In this document: piece by piece, positions 26,601 to 34,497 of the stretch | Numbering within the stretch: position 1 is the first letter of the stretch | How the letters are laid out: every line of letters starts with the position of its first letter | NCBI GenBank assembly: GCA_037039925.1 | Contig: JAXRKP010000057.1 | Location: 1 to 64,000 of the forward strand | Source: Doris montereyensis | Lineage: Eukaryota; Mollusca; Gastropoda; Nudibranchia; Dorididae | Reading direction: 5' to 3' | DNA length: 64,000 nucleotides | Notes under the pieces: generated by a model | Seen by the model: only the letters and a program-made list of their open reading frames with translations | The model's database searches: none | What the model was told of the DNA's origin: nothing | Made by a program: the position numbers and the translations under genes

Positions 26601-29192
26601 CTACCTATATGATGTAGACTAAGATTTAGATCTAGGAGCCTACCTATATGATGTAGACTAAGATTTAGATCTAGAAGCCTACCTATATGATGTAGACTAA
26701 GATCTAGATCTAGGAACCTACCTATATGATGTAGACTAAGATTTAGATCTAGAAATCTACCTATATGATGTAGACTAAGATTTAGATCTAGGAGCCTACC
26801 TAAATGATGTAGACTAAGATTTAGATCTAGGAGCCTACTTATATGATGTAGACTAAGATCTAGATCTAGGAACCTACCTATATGATGTAGACTAAGATTT
26901 AGATCTAGGAGCCTACCTATATGATGTAGACTAAGATTTAGATCTAGAAACCTACCTAGATCTATATGATGTAGACTAAGATTTAGATCTAGGAGCTTAC
27001 CTTACCAGAGGTGGGCTTTTCATTTTTAGTATTTTATAATACATGTAATTAAAACTCCTTCAGGGCCATTACTGTGTGATATAAGAGGCATAGCACATCA
27101 GTGTGTATGTAAACACGCGCACAAGCATAGGATATAGAGGAAAAAAAAAAAAAAAACTGGACATTTCGACGCCTGTTTTCACAACAGTGCACATCTACAC
27201 CTAGATTTATAATCCTATTTACATATGTAACGTGGCGTCGGTGGCCGGCGGTTAGGCTGTCGGACTGGGGATCATGAGGTCCGAGTTTGAATCCTAGCAA
27301 AGCCAGGTCAGACGTTGTGTTCCTTGGGAAAGACACTTAACACGCATTTTCCCCACTCTGCCCAGGTGCAAATGGGTACAAGCACTAGCTTGGGGAGTAA
27401 AAATCCAGTGTCAGACTTGCGTCCTGGCCAGGAGGTGATGATTATTGTCACTTGTTCCGCTTCACGCTATAGAAACCAGGATAAGCTCCGGCTCTATAGG
27501 CCTGAAAGGCCTTGAAGGAACTTTTTATTTACTTACATACTTAACAATGTCAGAGACTGTCGAAAGAGTAAGGGGCTGCTACAACAAGGGAAACCCGTCT
27601 GAAGCGTTTGTTTTGTGTTATTTTCTGTTGATTTTTTTACTTGCATTTTTCTCGAAACATAGTTTTTCCACACTAATATTCTATCTCCTCCGCCATTTAC
27701 CAAACGATTTGTATTATATTTGGTACACAGGTTCCTCTTGTCAATGTTAATAGAATGACGTCGGTCTTTTTGATATATTGTAAACTTTTTGAGAATTTTT
27801 TTGGTAATAAAAACGCTGTTTTTGTACATTCACAATATATAGTATTTTTTAAAAATTCATTAAAAAAAACTATGTCACTCTTTAGATATTGAATGGAAAA
27901 GATGATCGGCACATGTTTTCAGTGATTTTATTCTTAACTAAGGGGAGCAGATAGATTTTGAAAATTGAGTCAAAATCCAGATGGCGGCTGTTTCTATGGC
28001 AAACGAAGGACGCTACAAACTTTTCAATGATATAGGATGGCTGTATTTTGACAGTTACTCATGTACATACTAAAAGCAAAAACCTTAACTCAAAAGCAAA
28101 AAAATCACTTCAGGCTTTTTGGCGCAAGAAAAAACAACCTCTTAGTCAGATTGAAGTTTTCAAGTGGCCTCTCAGGTATAATAATTAAAGAGGGGGAAAT
28201 CCATTACACAGCAAAAGTGGCCTCTTAGGCGGAGATCTGGCCAAATAATGAGAAGACCAAGATCCAACATAAGCCAGACAAAGCTTGACATGGAATCCAC
28301 AAGGGATTAGATCTAGAGGGTGACCAGGAATGACGTGGAGGAGAGAGATTGAGACGGAGGAAAACCTGGTGAGAATTTAAGATGTTGTCACAGAATAGGG
28401 ATGACTGGCAGCTCTTTGTTGATGACATGTGCTCCACATAGAGCTGAGAGGCACATAAGAAGGTGGAGATCACTGTATTGAGTACAGACTAATAATCGTA
28501 CCTAGATATCGCCCGCACCTGCTTTCATGCTTTCTGAGTCAAGTAAGAGATCCAGCTTTTTTTTCTAAAGATAAATCATAATCCATCATCGTCTCTGGGA
28601 ATGCTTGCTTAATGTTAATAATAAAGCCTTTTCTCAAGTTCCATCACCATACTATATCCATTTGTATTTATCCTCAGATCCTGGGTTCCAAAGTGAAGAT
28701 CGTCTAAAGCTGAAGCTTCATGAAGACTTGATGTCTGTCTTACATTCAGAGATTTTGAAATGCATCACAAAAGGAGAAGCCTTAGGTCGTAGCATGGAGA
28801 AGGAAGAGAAGAGAGTGAGGGATCTTTATACACAGTATGATGTAAGTAAAGACACAAAAGGTATTGTCAAAGTAAAAGACCTTGTGGAGTGTGCCTCTCT
28901 TCATAAATTTCATGCTAATGAAGAAAAGCGTTTCTGCTTGCAGATTTTTCTGCCTGATTAGAAATATCATGCTTGTTGGCAGCCGTTAAGTTTCGGTCCT
29001 TTGTCCGAGCAGCCAACACCTTAAGGTTTGTGCCGTATTTTCAACAACAAAAATGAAGCAGTATCAATAGTTGTAATTCTCTGCCTTTATTTACAAGGCA
29101 ACAAATTTCGGTGAAACTTTTCCACATTTGAACATTTGATGCCCAAGGTGCATATTTCTGTCTCTTTCTCTGTCCGTCTGTTTCTCTGTCTG

Positions 29193-29284
<92 letters not shown>

Positions 29285-32200
29285 CCTCTCTCTCCCTCCC
29301 TCCTCCCTCCCTCCCTCCCTCCCTCCCTCCCTCCCTCTCTCTCTATCTCTATCTCTATCTCTATCTCTATCTCTATCTATCTATCTCTTTCTCTCTCTTT
29401 CTTTTAAAAAAAAAGATTATGCATGAATGTACAACGTATTGTTTGTGTGTTGAAATATTGATTTCACATATAATTACAGAATACCAAGAGTTTGCTATTT
29501 TACAGTTCAATGCAACCTTAAGTGAATCTGAGACTGGCCATAAAAAGATCAATCATTATTTGAAGAGAATAAAAAGACATTTCTCCTGAAATTTCATGAA
29601 ATAAAACATTTTCAAAATCATTCCGTAAAAATCAGAACGCTTTAAAACAAACCAAATATCGACGGTGAAAGTCGCAAACCGTGTAAGTCTAAATTTAGTA
29701 ACATTATTTTTTCCGCTTTTTTAACATTAGAAAGCCCCTATGCTTCGTCTAGTTAGGATTCCCCAGGACAAGAACCAATAAAAAGCCATATATAATAACC
29801 ATATGAGCAATCCGTGTATCCCTATTGGGTATAGTTTTTGACACTTGCAAACTGTGTATCCCTATTGGGCCTAGTACTTTACACTTGCAAACATTGGGTC
29901 TAGTTTTTGACACTTGCAAACCTTGTATCCCTATTGGGTCTAGTTTTTTACACTTGTAAACCGTGTATCCCTATTGGGTCTAGTTTTTTACACTTGTAAA
30001 CCTTGTATCCCTATTGGGTCTAGTTTTTGACACTTGCAAACCTTGTATCCCTATTGGGTCTAGTGTTTTACACTTGCAAACCTTGTATCCCTATTGGGTC
30101 TAGTTTTTTACACTTGTAAACCTTGTATCCCTATTGGGTGTAGTTTTTTACACTTGCAAACCTTGTATCCCTATTGGGTCTAGTTTTTTACACTTGCAAA
30201 CCTTGTATCCCTATTGGGTCTAGTTTTTACACTTGTAAACCTTGTATCCCTATTGGGTGTAGTTTTTTACACTTGCAAACCGTGTATCCCTATTGGGTCT
30301 AGTTTTTACACTTGCAAACCTTGTATCCCTATTGGGTCTAGTTTTTTACACTTGCAAACCGTGTATCCCTATTGGGTCTAGTATTTGACACTTGCAAACC
30401 GTGTATGTCTGGAAGTAGATTAAAAAGCGCAGCATCATTTTCTTTGATTTTCTCAAATTATCCGAAATTAACTTAAAAACAGTTTGTAACTTTCACAGTC
30501 GATTTTATAATGGAGAGGAAAATAGACAAACAAACAATAAAGAGCAAACGAAAAGGAATTCATTTATTTCTCCCCATTTTCCTTTCTAACAGAGTTTACT
30601 AACAAAATTTACCAATGTGGACAACCGGTTCTCGATCATGGAGCAGAGTGTGAAGATCACATCAGAAACAGGAACTGGGGAGCTGAGCAGTGTGGGCAAT
30701 GGGGCGTTCTTGTGGAAAGTCCCATCTTTCAGTGAAATGCGAAGGAACGCCTGTAGTAATATCAAAGCGTCTATCAGCTCCCCTTGTTTTTTTCTCGGAA
30801 CCCAGCGGCTACAAGATGAAGCTTACCTTCTTTCCAGACGGATGCGGAAAATCAAGGTCCAAATATTTATCCTCTTCCTGGAAGTGGTCGCCGGTCCCTA
30901 CGACGACCTTCTTGTTTGGCCATTTAGAGGAAAGGTAAGGACAACCTGTGCCGTGTACATTTTGGATTTCATTTCTCTTTTATTTAAGCCTCTTTTCTTT
31001 TCTTTTTTGCAAAGGTAGGTTGGGATCGAGGGGGGAGGGGGAGTTCCTGGTAAATATGATTGATGCAATTTTAATTGGAAAGATCAGCCAGTAGACTAAA
31101 TGTGAATGAAATAGATGACATATATTGCTTCTCTTTCTTTCTTTATCAGTTCCCATTCTACCTTCCGGTATTTGGGTTTTAGATGCCCGAAATGATCTTT
31201 CTCCAGGCTGCCCTGTCCGGACAGTTTCTGTTTCCTTCCGTGAAAGTTAAATTTCTTTGCGTTAATACCTCTTTTATATCTTCTTCCCACTTTCTCCGAG
31301 GTCTGCTTTTTGGTCTTTTACCTTGAGTTTTAGTACTATATACTGATTTAGCTATTCTATTGTCATTCATTCTTTTAACAGTTGATTCATTTCTATGTTA
31401 GTTTTTATGCTATCTGCTTTGGTTTGATCCCTTATTGTTGTGTTTCTGATTTTGTCTCTTTTAGTTTTCCCTACTACTCTTCTTAGATATTTCATTTCGG
31501 CTGCCTGCACTCTACTGTATTCCCTACTGTCTAAGGTCCAGGTTTCACTGCCATAGAGGAGAGTAGGACAATAAACTGTGTTGTATACTGCCATTTTGGT
31601 TTTTGTTGACAATTCTTGTTTACCTACAAATGCCTTTCCTAGGTGGTTATATATTGCACTTGCCTTTTGGATTCTCTGGCTGATTTCTTCTCTTAGTTTT
31701 CCCTCTGAGTTAATCATTACTCCTAAGTAATTGTAGCTTTGAACTTGTTCTAAATTCTCCCTGCCTAATTTAAGATTTTGTGTTTTAGCTTCCCTAGTTA
31801 CTAGCACTGTTTTGGTTTTCTTTGCATTTACTCTCATTCCTCTTTTATTTAATTCATTATTTATTATGTTGATATTCGACTGGAGGTCCCTTTCTGATTT
31901 TTCAAACAGAACTAAATCATCAGCAAATGAAAGCATTGATACATTTACTGGTTCTTCATGTTTGAGGATACCTTTGCAACTGAATCCATAAATGTGATAA
32001 ACAAAAGAGGACTTAGGATACAACCCTGTCTTACTCCTATATCTACATCAAATTCTTCAGATACATTTCCAGCTACTCTCGCTGCACATGTTGGTTTATT
32101 GTAAAAACTTTTAATGGCTTCTATTAAATTTTGCTCTAGGTTGTGTTCTTTTAACTCACTCACTACCATGACCGCACGTGTCGGCCTCAAGCCATAAGCC

Positions 32201-34108
32201 GCTCCCTCCCGAGACCGCACCCGTCGGCCTCGTATTTAATATTTTTTCTCTATATGAACCGACACATAGTCGGCCTTGGTATTTTACACACAGGAAGGCA
32301 CTTTATTTATCTTCTCAGTGCAGAAGAGTCGAATTACTTATAGTGACTTCCCTTGACTCAGGAGCACATCTTCTGACACTGAGTTACGAAGTTACTGACA
32401 GCCGCATTTCAGTCAGCCATGGTTTCTAATAGTCGACCGAGAAGAAACATTTTTGAAGTTTTAGATCCTTTTACACAAGATAGATCAGACATCGATGATT
32501 CTGATCTTGATGATAGTGATTCTGACCCTACTTTCTTCATGAGAAATGACGATCTTATGTGTGACTCAGACGATGAGACGGCACCCAGTGACAGAAAACG
32601 TCGCAGGCTTCAACTCCTATTGGGACCGGTAGATCTAGATCTAGACCCACCGGATCTACGTCAAGATTGTCCAATTCTAGAATCCAGTCACTAAATCTAA
32701 ATTCTCCCACTTCAACCAGACCCATACACCCAGTCACTGACAACAACGACAGTAACGACAGTACTGACACTCAAAATCATTGGTTGTATGGACACTTATG
32801 GACATTTTGTGTGAAAGGATGTGGGAAATTTGATTTTTTTAAAAAGTTTGTGTAGGTAGAATATACCTTTTTTTGAATTCTCATTAAAAAAAAACCATAA
32901 GAGAGAAATCAAAAATTCTTTTTGTATTACAAAGTGCTTGTAAAGGGCTTTATTTTGCTGTACATTCATGCATGTAACATGTATGGTCAGGTCTGTGTGA
33001 TTTTTTGCAATTTGTCTAAAATAGCCGGTAGCGAGTGGCTTAGTCTTGGTCCAGGGGCCGGTAGTGAGTGAGTTAAGGAATACCATAGTTCGTCCCTCCT
33101 TACAGTGTCAAATGCATTTTCTAAGTCAATAAAACACAGGTGCAAGTCAATGTTTCTCTCAAGGAATTTTTCTATTATTTGTCCAATTGTAAATATGTGA
33201 TCTTGTACACTTCTTCCTGGTCTAAATCCACTCTGGTGTTCTTCAATCTGATCCTCTACTCTTTTCCTTAGTCTCATTTCCAAAATCCTGGCATGCACTT
33301 TTCCTGGTAGGCTAAGTAGTGATATCCCTCTATAGTTTGAGCATTCCATGGTTGATCCTTTCTTGTGTATTAGTACTACCGTTCCCTTTTCCAGTCGTCT
33401 GGCACCTGTTTGGACTTCCATGCTTGTTGACATATTGCATGTAGTAGTTTGTCTGCCTCTCTCCCTTGGTTTTTAATCATTTCTGGATAAACTTGATACT
33501 TATATTGCTAAGTTCTTTAATTTGTTCACCCATACACAGAAGAAAGAAAAAAAAGCAACTTGTTCTGTGTTTTTACAGGTACAATTCATGCTAATTGACC
33601 ACAAGGAATATGTCAATCATCACACCCTCTCGAGTTCTATTTCTGACCTTCCGCCAAACGCCAGGGGGTCATCTAGTATGGAAAACACACGAATTGGAAG
33701 TGAGGAATTCATTCATGTGGAAACCTTTGGCCGACTCGTCGAGTACTACATCATTGGGGACAAAATCTTTTGAAAGCCCGCGTGGATCCCTCTTCGAAAA
33801 TAAAAGGAGCGAATGGCACAGTTAGAGTTCAAGTGAGGCCTCTGGTGAACTATATGTGTGGTCAGAAAGAAAGAGCTATGACTTGCTGTGGATTCGTACG
33901 ATTTCATATTATGTTTGACTTGGTTTTACCTTTGCGCTATTTTATTTAGATAATGGATGTTTGTTTGTTTGTTGTATTTTACAAGGGAAAAAGAGTAGAT
34001 TCCAATGACTTAATGGCGTTCCGTCTGAGAGTGGACACCGCATCTGACAGTGTCCCTGGTCATTACAAACTGTTGGGAACACAACACAACTGCCTCTCAA
34101 CAATTTGA
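6657..34108 (+). CDS. TRAF: TRAF2-like TNF-receptor-associated factor, whole 11-exon coding region (joined exons listed separately)
   Basis: TRAF proteins are cytoplasmic adaptors that trimerise through a coiled coil, bind TNF-receptor/TIR-pathway tails with the MATH/TRAF domain, and signal to NF-kB and JNK with the RING and zinc fingers. Seen here: RING Cys/His at residues 37-76, TRAF-type zinc fingers at about 109-250, a heptad-like segment at about 240-400, and a MATH domain from about W408 to 555. The finger order and the AARRE..LP..C motif after the RING resemble TRAF2/TRAF5 more than TRAF3 or TRAF6. Intron phases: intron 1 is phase 2, all others phase 0. The expected length is about 606 residues, longer than vertebrate TRAF2 because of about 50 extra C-terminal residues. 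Six one-base indels interrupt the frame (near 11334, 14490, 28695, 30790, 30872, 33770). The choice of TRAF2 as orthologue is inference from motif order. Confidence 0.9.
7001..7200 (-). mobile_element. SINE-like family B tail, minus strand (intron 1)
   Basis: Its reverse complement (GCCTGCTGGAGGATAAATGA, then GAGCCTGCACTTGTGCGGGG and a TATAAATCTATCTTTATC end) matches the plus-strand copies at 41940-42050 and 55456-55545. Confidence 0.65.
7587..8620 (+). pseudogene. Decayed Tc1/mariner transposase (intron 1)
   Basis: In three shifting frames the translation shows the family order: an N-terminal helix-turn-helix region ([12 protein letters not shown]), GRPRLT, then [51 protein letters not shown] and a remnant of the VLDWPxxSPDLNPIE block. 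Tc1 transposases use a DDE catalytic triad; the first D survives in LFTD. There are several stops and frameshifts and a 53-base internal tandem duplication near 8226-8331, so it is dead. I could not define convincing terminal inverted repeats. Confidence 0.85.
9042..9123 (+). CDS. TRAF: TRAF exon 2: RING second half
   Basis: The acceptor CCCAATCCAG ends at 9041 and the donor GTAAGA starts at 9124. The first base completes codon 66. The exon supplies the last RING pair, C73-x2-C76, giving C-x2-C-x11-C-x-H-x2-C-x2-C-x12-C-x2-C overall, a normal TRAF RING. It ends in phase 0. Confidence 0.85.
9211..9954 (-). repeat. Dispersed 0.74-kb repeat, copy 1 (intron 2), inverse of copy 2
   Basis: The segment matches the reverse complement of 27072-28114 across its length, for example GACAGTCTCTGGCATTGTTA and CTCCTCTATATCCTATGCTT. 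It lacks the SINE that interrupts copy 2, so it preserves the empty site near 9800-9822. Family unknown; no coding capacity seen. Confidence 0.8.
10591..10689 (+). CDS. TRAF: TRAF exon 3: RING-zinc finger linker and first finger start
   Basis: Thirty-three codons lie between the acceptor AAAACTACAG and the donor GTAAGT, phase 0 at both ends. It contains [13 protein letters not shown] followed by a second Cys and WKGSFNEY, the conserved link between RING and first zinc finger in TRAF2/TRAF5. Confidence 0.87.
11219..11376 (+). CDS. TRAF: TRAF exon 4: zinc fingers (one-base frame break)
   Basis: The acceptor CTGTTACAG ends at 11218 and the donor GTAAGT starts at 11377. Residues about 127-179 carry H-x3-C...C-x2-C and H-x4-C...C-x2-C finger spacings. 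The exon is 158 bases, one short of phase 0. In frame it hits TGA after FPVYTVLT. Adding one base at the CCC run 11332-11334 gives the expected Cys-x2-Cys finger and an open frame to the donor. Confidence 0.85.
11377..14446 (+). other. TRAF intron 4
   Basis: A 3.1-kb intron with no array. It holds the G run at 11440-11461, a short G run near 11696-11705, a pyrimidine-rich stretch at 12125-12320 and otherwise unassigned sequence. The 130-codon ORF at 12537-12929 has no domain I recognise. Confidence 0.6.
11440..11461 (+). repeat. Run of 22 G
   Basis: Twenty-two consecutive G on the transcribed (+) sense of TRAF intron 4. It could form G-quadruplexes; length may be approximate because homopolymers are hard to sequence. 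Confidence 0.9.
14447..14517 (+). CDS. TRAF: TRAF exon 5: zinc finger (one-base frame break)
   Basis: The acceptor follows a pyrimidine-rich CTTTCTTTCTCAACAG ending at 14446, and the donor GTAAGG starts at 14518. It starts [12 protein letters not shown], a typical TRAF finger, then loses frame at 14490/14491 where one T seems missing. Restoring it yields C-E-D-C-G-H-K and brings 71 bases to 72 (phase 0). Confidence 0.83.
14556..14645 (+). repeat. CT microsatellite, about 45 repeats
   Basis: A perfect CT dinucleotide run begins about 40 bases after the exon 5 donor. Confidence 0.97.
14864..19333. repeat. Minisatellite, 55-bp unit, about 81 copies (intron 5)
   Basis: Successive ACCCAAGG words are 55 bases apart (15961 to 16016). 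The core contains GGTGATTCCATGACCCAAGG and TGAGCTTGTCATCACAAGGA. The first seven or so units and the last ten are more diverged, and sub-blocks recur (for example around 17640-17950), which points to internal block duplication. No long ORF. Confidence 0.97.
19334..20095 (+). other. Unique spacer between two arrays in intron 5
   Basis: About 760 bases of AT-rich sequence separate the 55-bp and 30-bp arrays. I see no exon here. Confidence 0.4.
20098..22617. repeat. Minisatellite, 30-bp unit, about 84 copies (intron 5)
   Basis: The unit is GCTAGGTTTGGGCCAATCCT followed by CTTACTACCT, with CTGTCT and CCACCT end variants. It is regular to about 21866, then has short deletions and insertions. Because 30 is a multiple of 3, one frame is open for 650 codons (19921-21873, ten-residue repeat [10 protein letters not shown]). 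This lies wholly inside an intron and lacks gene features. Confidence 0.97.
22715..22786 (+). CDS. TRAF: TRAF exon 6: zinc finger
   Basis: Twenty-four intact codons lie between the acceptor GGTTTTTTCCACAG and the donor GTAAGT. The exon carries H-x4-C-x6-C-x5-C, continuing the finger array. It follows an 8.2-kb intron made mostly of two minisatellites. Confidence 0.85.
23385..23745. repeat. Minisatellite, 33-bp unit, about 11 copies
   Basis: CATGTTCTCG recurs every 33 bases (23586, 23619). Unit CATGTTCTCGTGTCTATGAT plus TAGTTGCCTGTCT. Confidence 0.93.
23815..23945 (-). mobile_element. Dispersed SINE-like family B copy, minus strand
   Basis: Reverse complement reads GTGATCTCAGAGTGAATTAA, GAGGACATGGCAAGA, then AGGACCTACCAGAAGCGCCC and GCCAACAG, the same order as copies at 53166, 55335, 61673 and 61890. 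Confidence 0.65.
24172..24700. repeat. Minisatellite, 48-bp unit, about 11 copies
   Basis: Unit GGCCAATATGTTAGCGTACT followed by GACGATATGGTGGACAAGGTAAATCTTA in two parts; spacing 47-49. As 48 is divisible by 3, the minus strand shows a 16-residue repeat ORF with no gene support. Confidence 0.93.
24896..25150 (+). CDS. TRAF: TRAF exon 7: last zinc finger His pair and start of coiled coil
   Basis: Eighty-five codons end at the donor GTGAGT (25151). Three in-frame acceptors exist (exon starts 24872, 24896, 24917). I chose 24896 because it gives exactly the Cys-x11-His spacing seen in TRAF2 and follows TCCATTCACAG. The sequence [18 protein letters not shown] gives the closing His residues and enters a heptad pattern; the last 40 residues are low-complexity V/S/E-rich. 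Confidence 0.82.
26245..27005. repeat. Minisatellite, 39-bp unit, about 19 copies (intron 7)
   Basis: GATGTAGACTA recurs every 39 bases (26650, 26689). The unit includes AAGATTTAGATCTAGGAGCC, carrying a BglII-like AGATCT and a CTAG in every copy. Confidence 0.95.
27072..28114 (+). repeat. Dispersed 0.74-kb repeat, copy 2 (intron 7), split by SINE
   Basis: Inverse of 9211-9954. Shared words include CACAACAGTGCACATCTACA and CTGTCGAAAGAGTAAGGGGC. Removing 27232-27545 brings the two halves together and leaves about 730 bases, close to the 744 of copy 1. Confidence 0.8.
27232..27532 (+). mobile_element. tRNA-derived SINE family A, inserted in the dispersed repeat
   Basis: The head has a pol III A-box-like TGGCCGGCGGTTAGG and a B-box-like GAGTTTGAATCC; the body has TGTGTTCCTTGGGAAAGACA; the tail ends CCTTGAAGGAACTTTTT. 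It is flanked by TTACATATGTAAC (27219-27231) and TTACATACTTAAC (27533-27545), a 13-base target duplication with two differences. Copy 1 at 9211-9954 shows the unoccupied site. Confidence 0.9.
28678..28841 (+). CDS. TRAF: TRAF exon 8: coiled coil (one-base frame break)
   Basis: The acceptor TTTATCCTCAG ends at 28677 and the donor GTAAGT starts at 28842. Six codons fit the incoming phase, then the frame is lost near 28695 (GTGAAG where GTGGAAG is expected). The rest reads as charged heptads ([17 protein letters not shown]..., [11 protein letters not shown]). At 164 bases it is one short of phase 0, as the frame break predicts. Confidence 0.78.
29160..29400. repeat. CT / CCCT / CTCTAT microsatellite
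   Basis: A CT run of about 85 bases changes into CCCT and CTCTAT repeats. Confidence 0.96.
29812..30408. repeat. Minisatellite, 40-bp unit, about 15 copies (intron 8)
   Basis: CCTTGTATCC recurs at 30001 and 30041. Unit CCTTGTATCCCTATTGGGTC plus TAGTTTTTTACACTTGCAAA; homopolymer T length varies between units. Confidence 0.95.
30593..30934 (+). CDS. TRAF: TRAF exon 9: coiled coil end and N-terminal MATH/TRAF-C domain (two frame breaks)
   Basis: The acceptor CCTTTCTAACAG ends at 30592 and the donor GTAAGG starts at 30935; 342 bases, phase 0. The MATH domain begins at NGAFLWKV (W408). [15 protein letters not shown] sits in the +1 frame between an extra T in the seven-T run 30787-30793 and a missing C at 30871-30873. 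After that [11 protein letters not shown] returns in the first frame. The two indels cancel, so neither creates a stop here but 27 or so residues are misread. Confidence 0.86.
32151..33076 (+). mobile_element. Internally deleted piggyBac-like transposon inserted in the LINE
   Basis: TTAA stands at both edges (32151-32154 and 33073-33076). Just inside are perfect 13-base inverted repeats CTCACTCACTACC (32155-32167) and its complement (33060-33072). Subterminal repeats of GACCGCAC..GTCGGCCTC (left) and GCCGGTAGYGAGTG (right) lie nearby. Deleting the element plus one TTAA rejoins the LINE frame exactly ([14 protein letters not shown]), as expected for a TTAA-specific piggyBac insertion. About 918 bp, far below the 2.4 kb or so of an autonomous element. 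Confidence 0.88.
32419..32694 (+). pseudogene. N-terminal fragment of piggyBac-like transposase
   Basis: Ninety-one codons start [15 protein letters not shown] and are rich in D/S ([13 protein letters not shown]), then a basic KRRR. An acidic N-terminus is usual in piggyBac transposases. The catalytic D residues and the central RNase H-like fold are absent. A following reading frame to 32855 ends [14 protein letters not shown], reminiscent of the Cys-rich C-terminus, so the centre seems deleted. Similarity is by eye only. Confidence 0.6.
33579..33832 (+). CDS. TRAF: TRAF exon 10: C-terminal half of MATH/TRAF-C domain (one-base frame break)
   Basis: The acceptor TGTTTTTACAG ends at 33578. [14 protein letters not shown] and [11 protein letters not shown] align with MATH strands, then YYIIGDKIF runs into TGA at 33771-33773. 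One more T in the run 33768-33771 continues to LKARVDP, the usual end of the domain. The donor GTGAGG at 33833 gives phase 0 after this correction; without it the exon would end at that TGA. Confidence 0.82.
33986..34108 (+). CDS. TRAF: TRAF exon 11: probable C-terminal extension
   Basis: A pyrimidine-rich GTTTGTTGTATTTTACAAG acceptor ends at 33985. Forty codons follow to TGA at 34106-34108, in phase 0 with exon 10. The peptide includes [14 protein letters not shown] and has no match I recognise. Canonical TRAFs stop soon after the MATH domain, so this is either a lineage-specific tail or 3' UTR. If exon 10 is not spliced, the frame instead reads through to TAG near 33947. Confidence 0.55.
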   Translation, partial: GKRVDSNDLMAFRLRVDTASDSVPGHYKLLGTQHNCLSTI

Positions 34109-34210
34109 AGAAAGGCTAGCACACAGCTTTAACGCTTTAGTTGCCATACTTTGAGCATGAAAACTATTCCCCTTGGCTAAGATAAACAATGAGGCAAGGG
34201 ACATGTTGAA

Positions 34211-34391
34211 AGTGAAGGAAATGACATTAGATATTATTAAAGCCACATAAGACGAGACAAATATATCATTGCGAAATGGATGGGTGTTCAATCCCCATTG
34301 GGGCCAATATTTGTTGCTGCCTATTCCAAGTATTTGTCCCGTCTTTGTTCCTATGGGGCTTTAATAATATTTAATGTCATTTCCTTCACTT
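34211..34391. repeat. Inverted repeat in putative TRAF 3' UTR
   Basis: The left arm (34211-34262) matches the reverse complement of the right arm (about 34332-34391) over more than 50 bases, with a few mismatches and one short gap. Both begin AGTGAAGGAAATGACATTA. The arms are two opposed copies of a SINE-like tail also seen once near 60105-60170. The loop is about 70 bases. Confidence 0.75.
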
Positions 34392-34491
34392 TCCCCATGA
34401 CTAAGAGGTTTGAGGAGAAAAGTGGTACAATGGGTGAAATCTAGATCAGCGCAGATCTTACAGTTGAAAACGTTCACTGAGCAAACAGAAG

Positions 34492-34497
34492 AATAAA
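34492..34497 (+). promoter_or_regulatory. Possible TRAF polyadenylation signal AATAAA
   Basis: This is the first AATAAA I see downstream of the putative stop, 384 bases after it. The hexamer alone is weak evidence in AT-rich DNA. Confidence 0.3.

Larger units (their letters stand above)
25151..28677 (+). other. TRAF intron 7
   Basis: A 3.5-kb intron with the 39-bp array and copy 2 of the dispersed repeat interrupted by a SINE. I found no further phase-0 exon, but a short one could be missed. Confidence 0.55.
28842..30592 (+). other. TRAF intron 8
   Basis: A 1.75-kb intron consisting mostly of a CT/CCCT microsatellite and the 40-bp array. Confidence 0.6.
31100..33525 (-). pseudogene. 5'-truncated RTE-like LINE reverse transcriptase (TRAF intron 9)
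   Basis: Read on the minus strand: [16 protein letters not shown], then [45 protein letters not shown], the polymerase motif [24 protein letters not shown], and a C-terminal [16 protein letters not shown]...DRAAW block. These are the RT palm motifs in order, as in RTE-type non-LTR retrotransposons, which copy themselves by target-primed reverse transcription. The endonuclease half is missing. Frame changes occur near 33400, 32010 and 31368. The segment is also split by a TTAA-flanked insertion (32151-33076). Assignment to RTE rather than another LINE clade is tentative. Confidence 0.88.
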
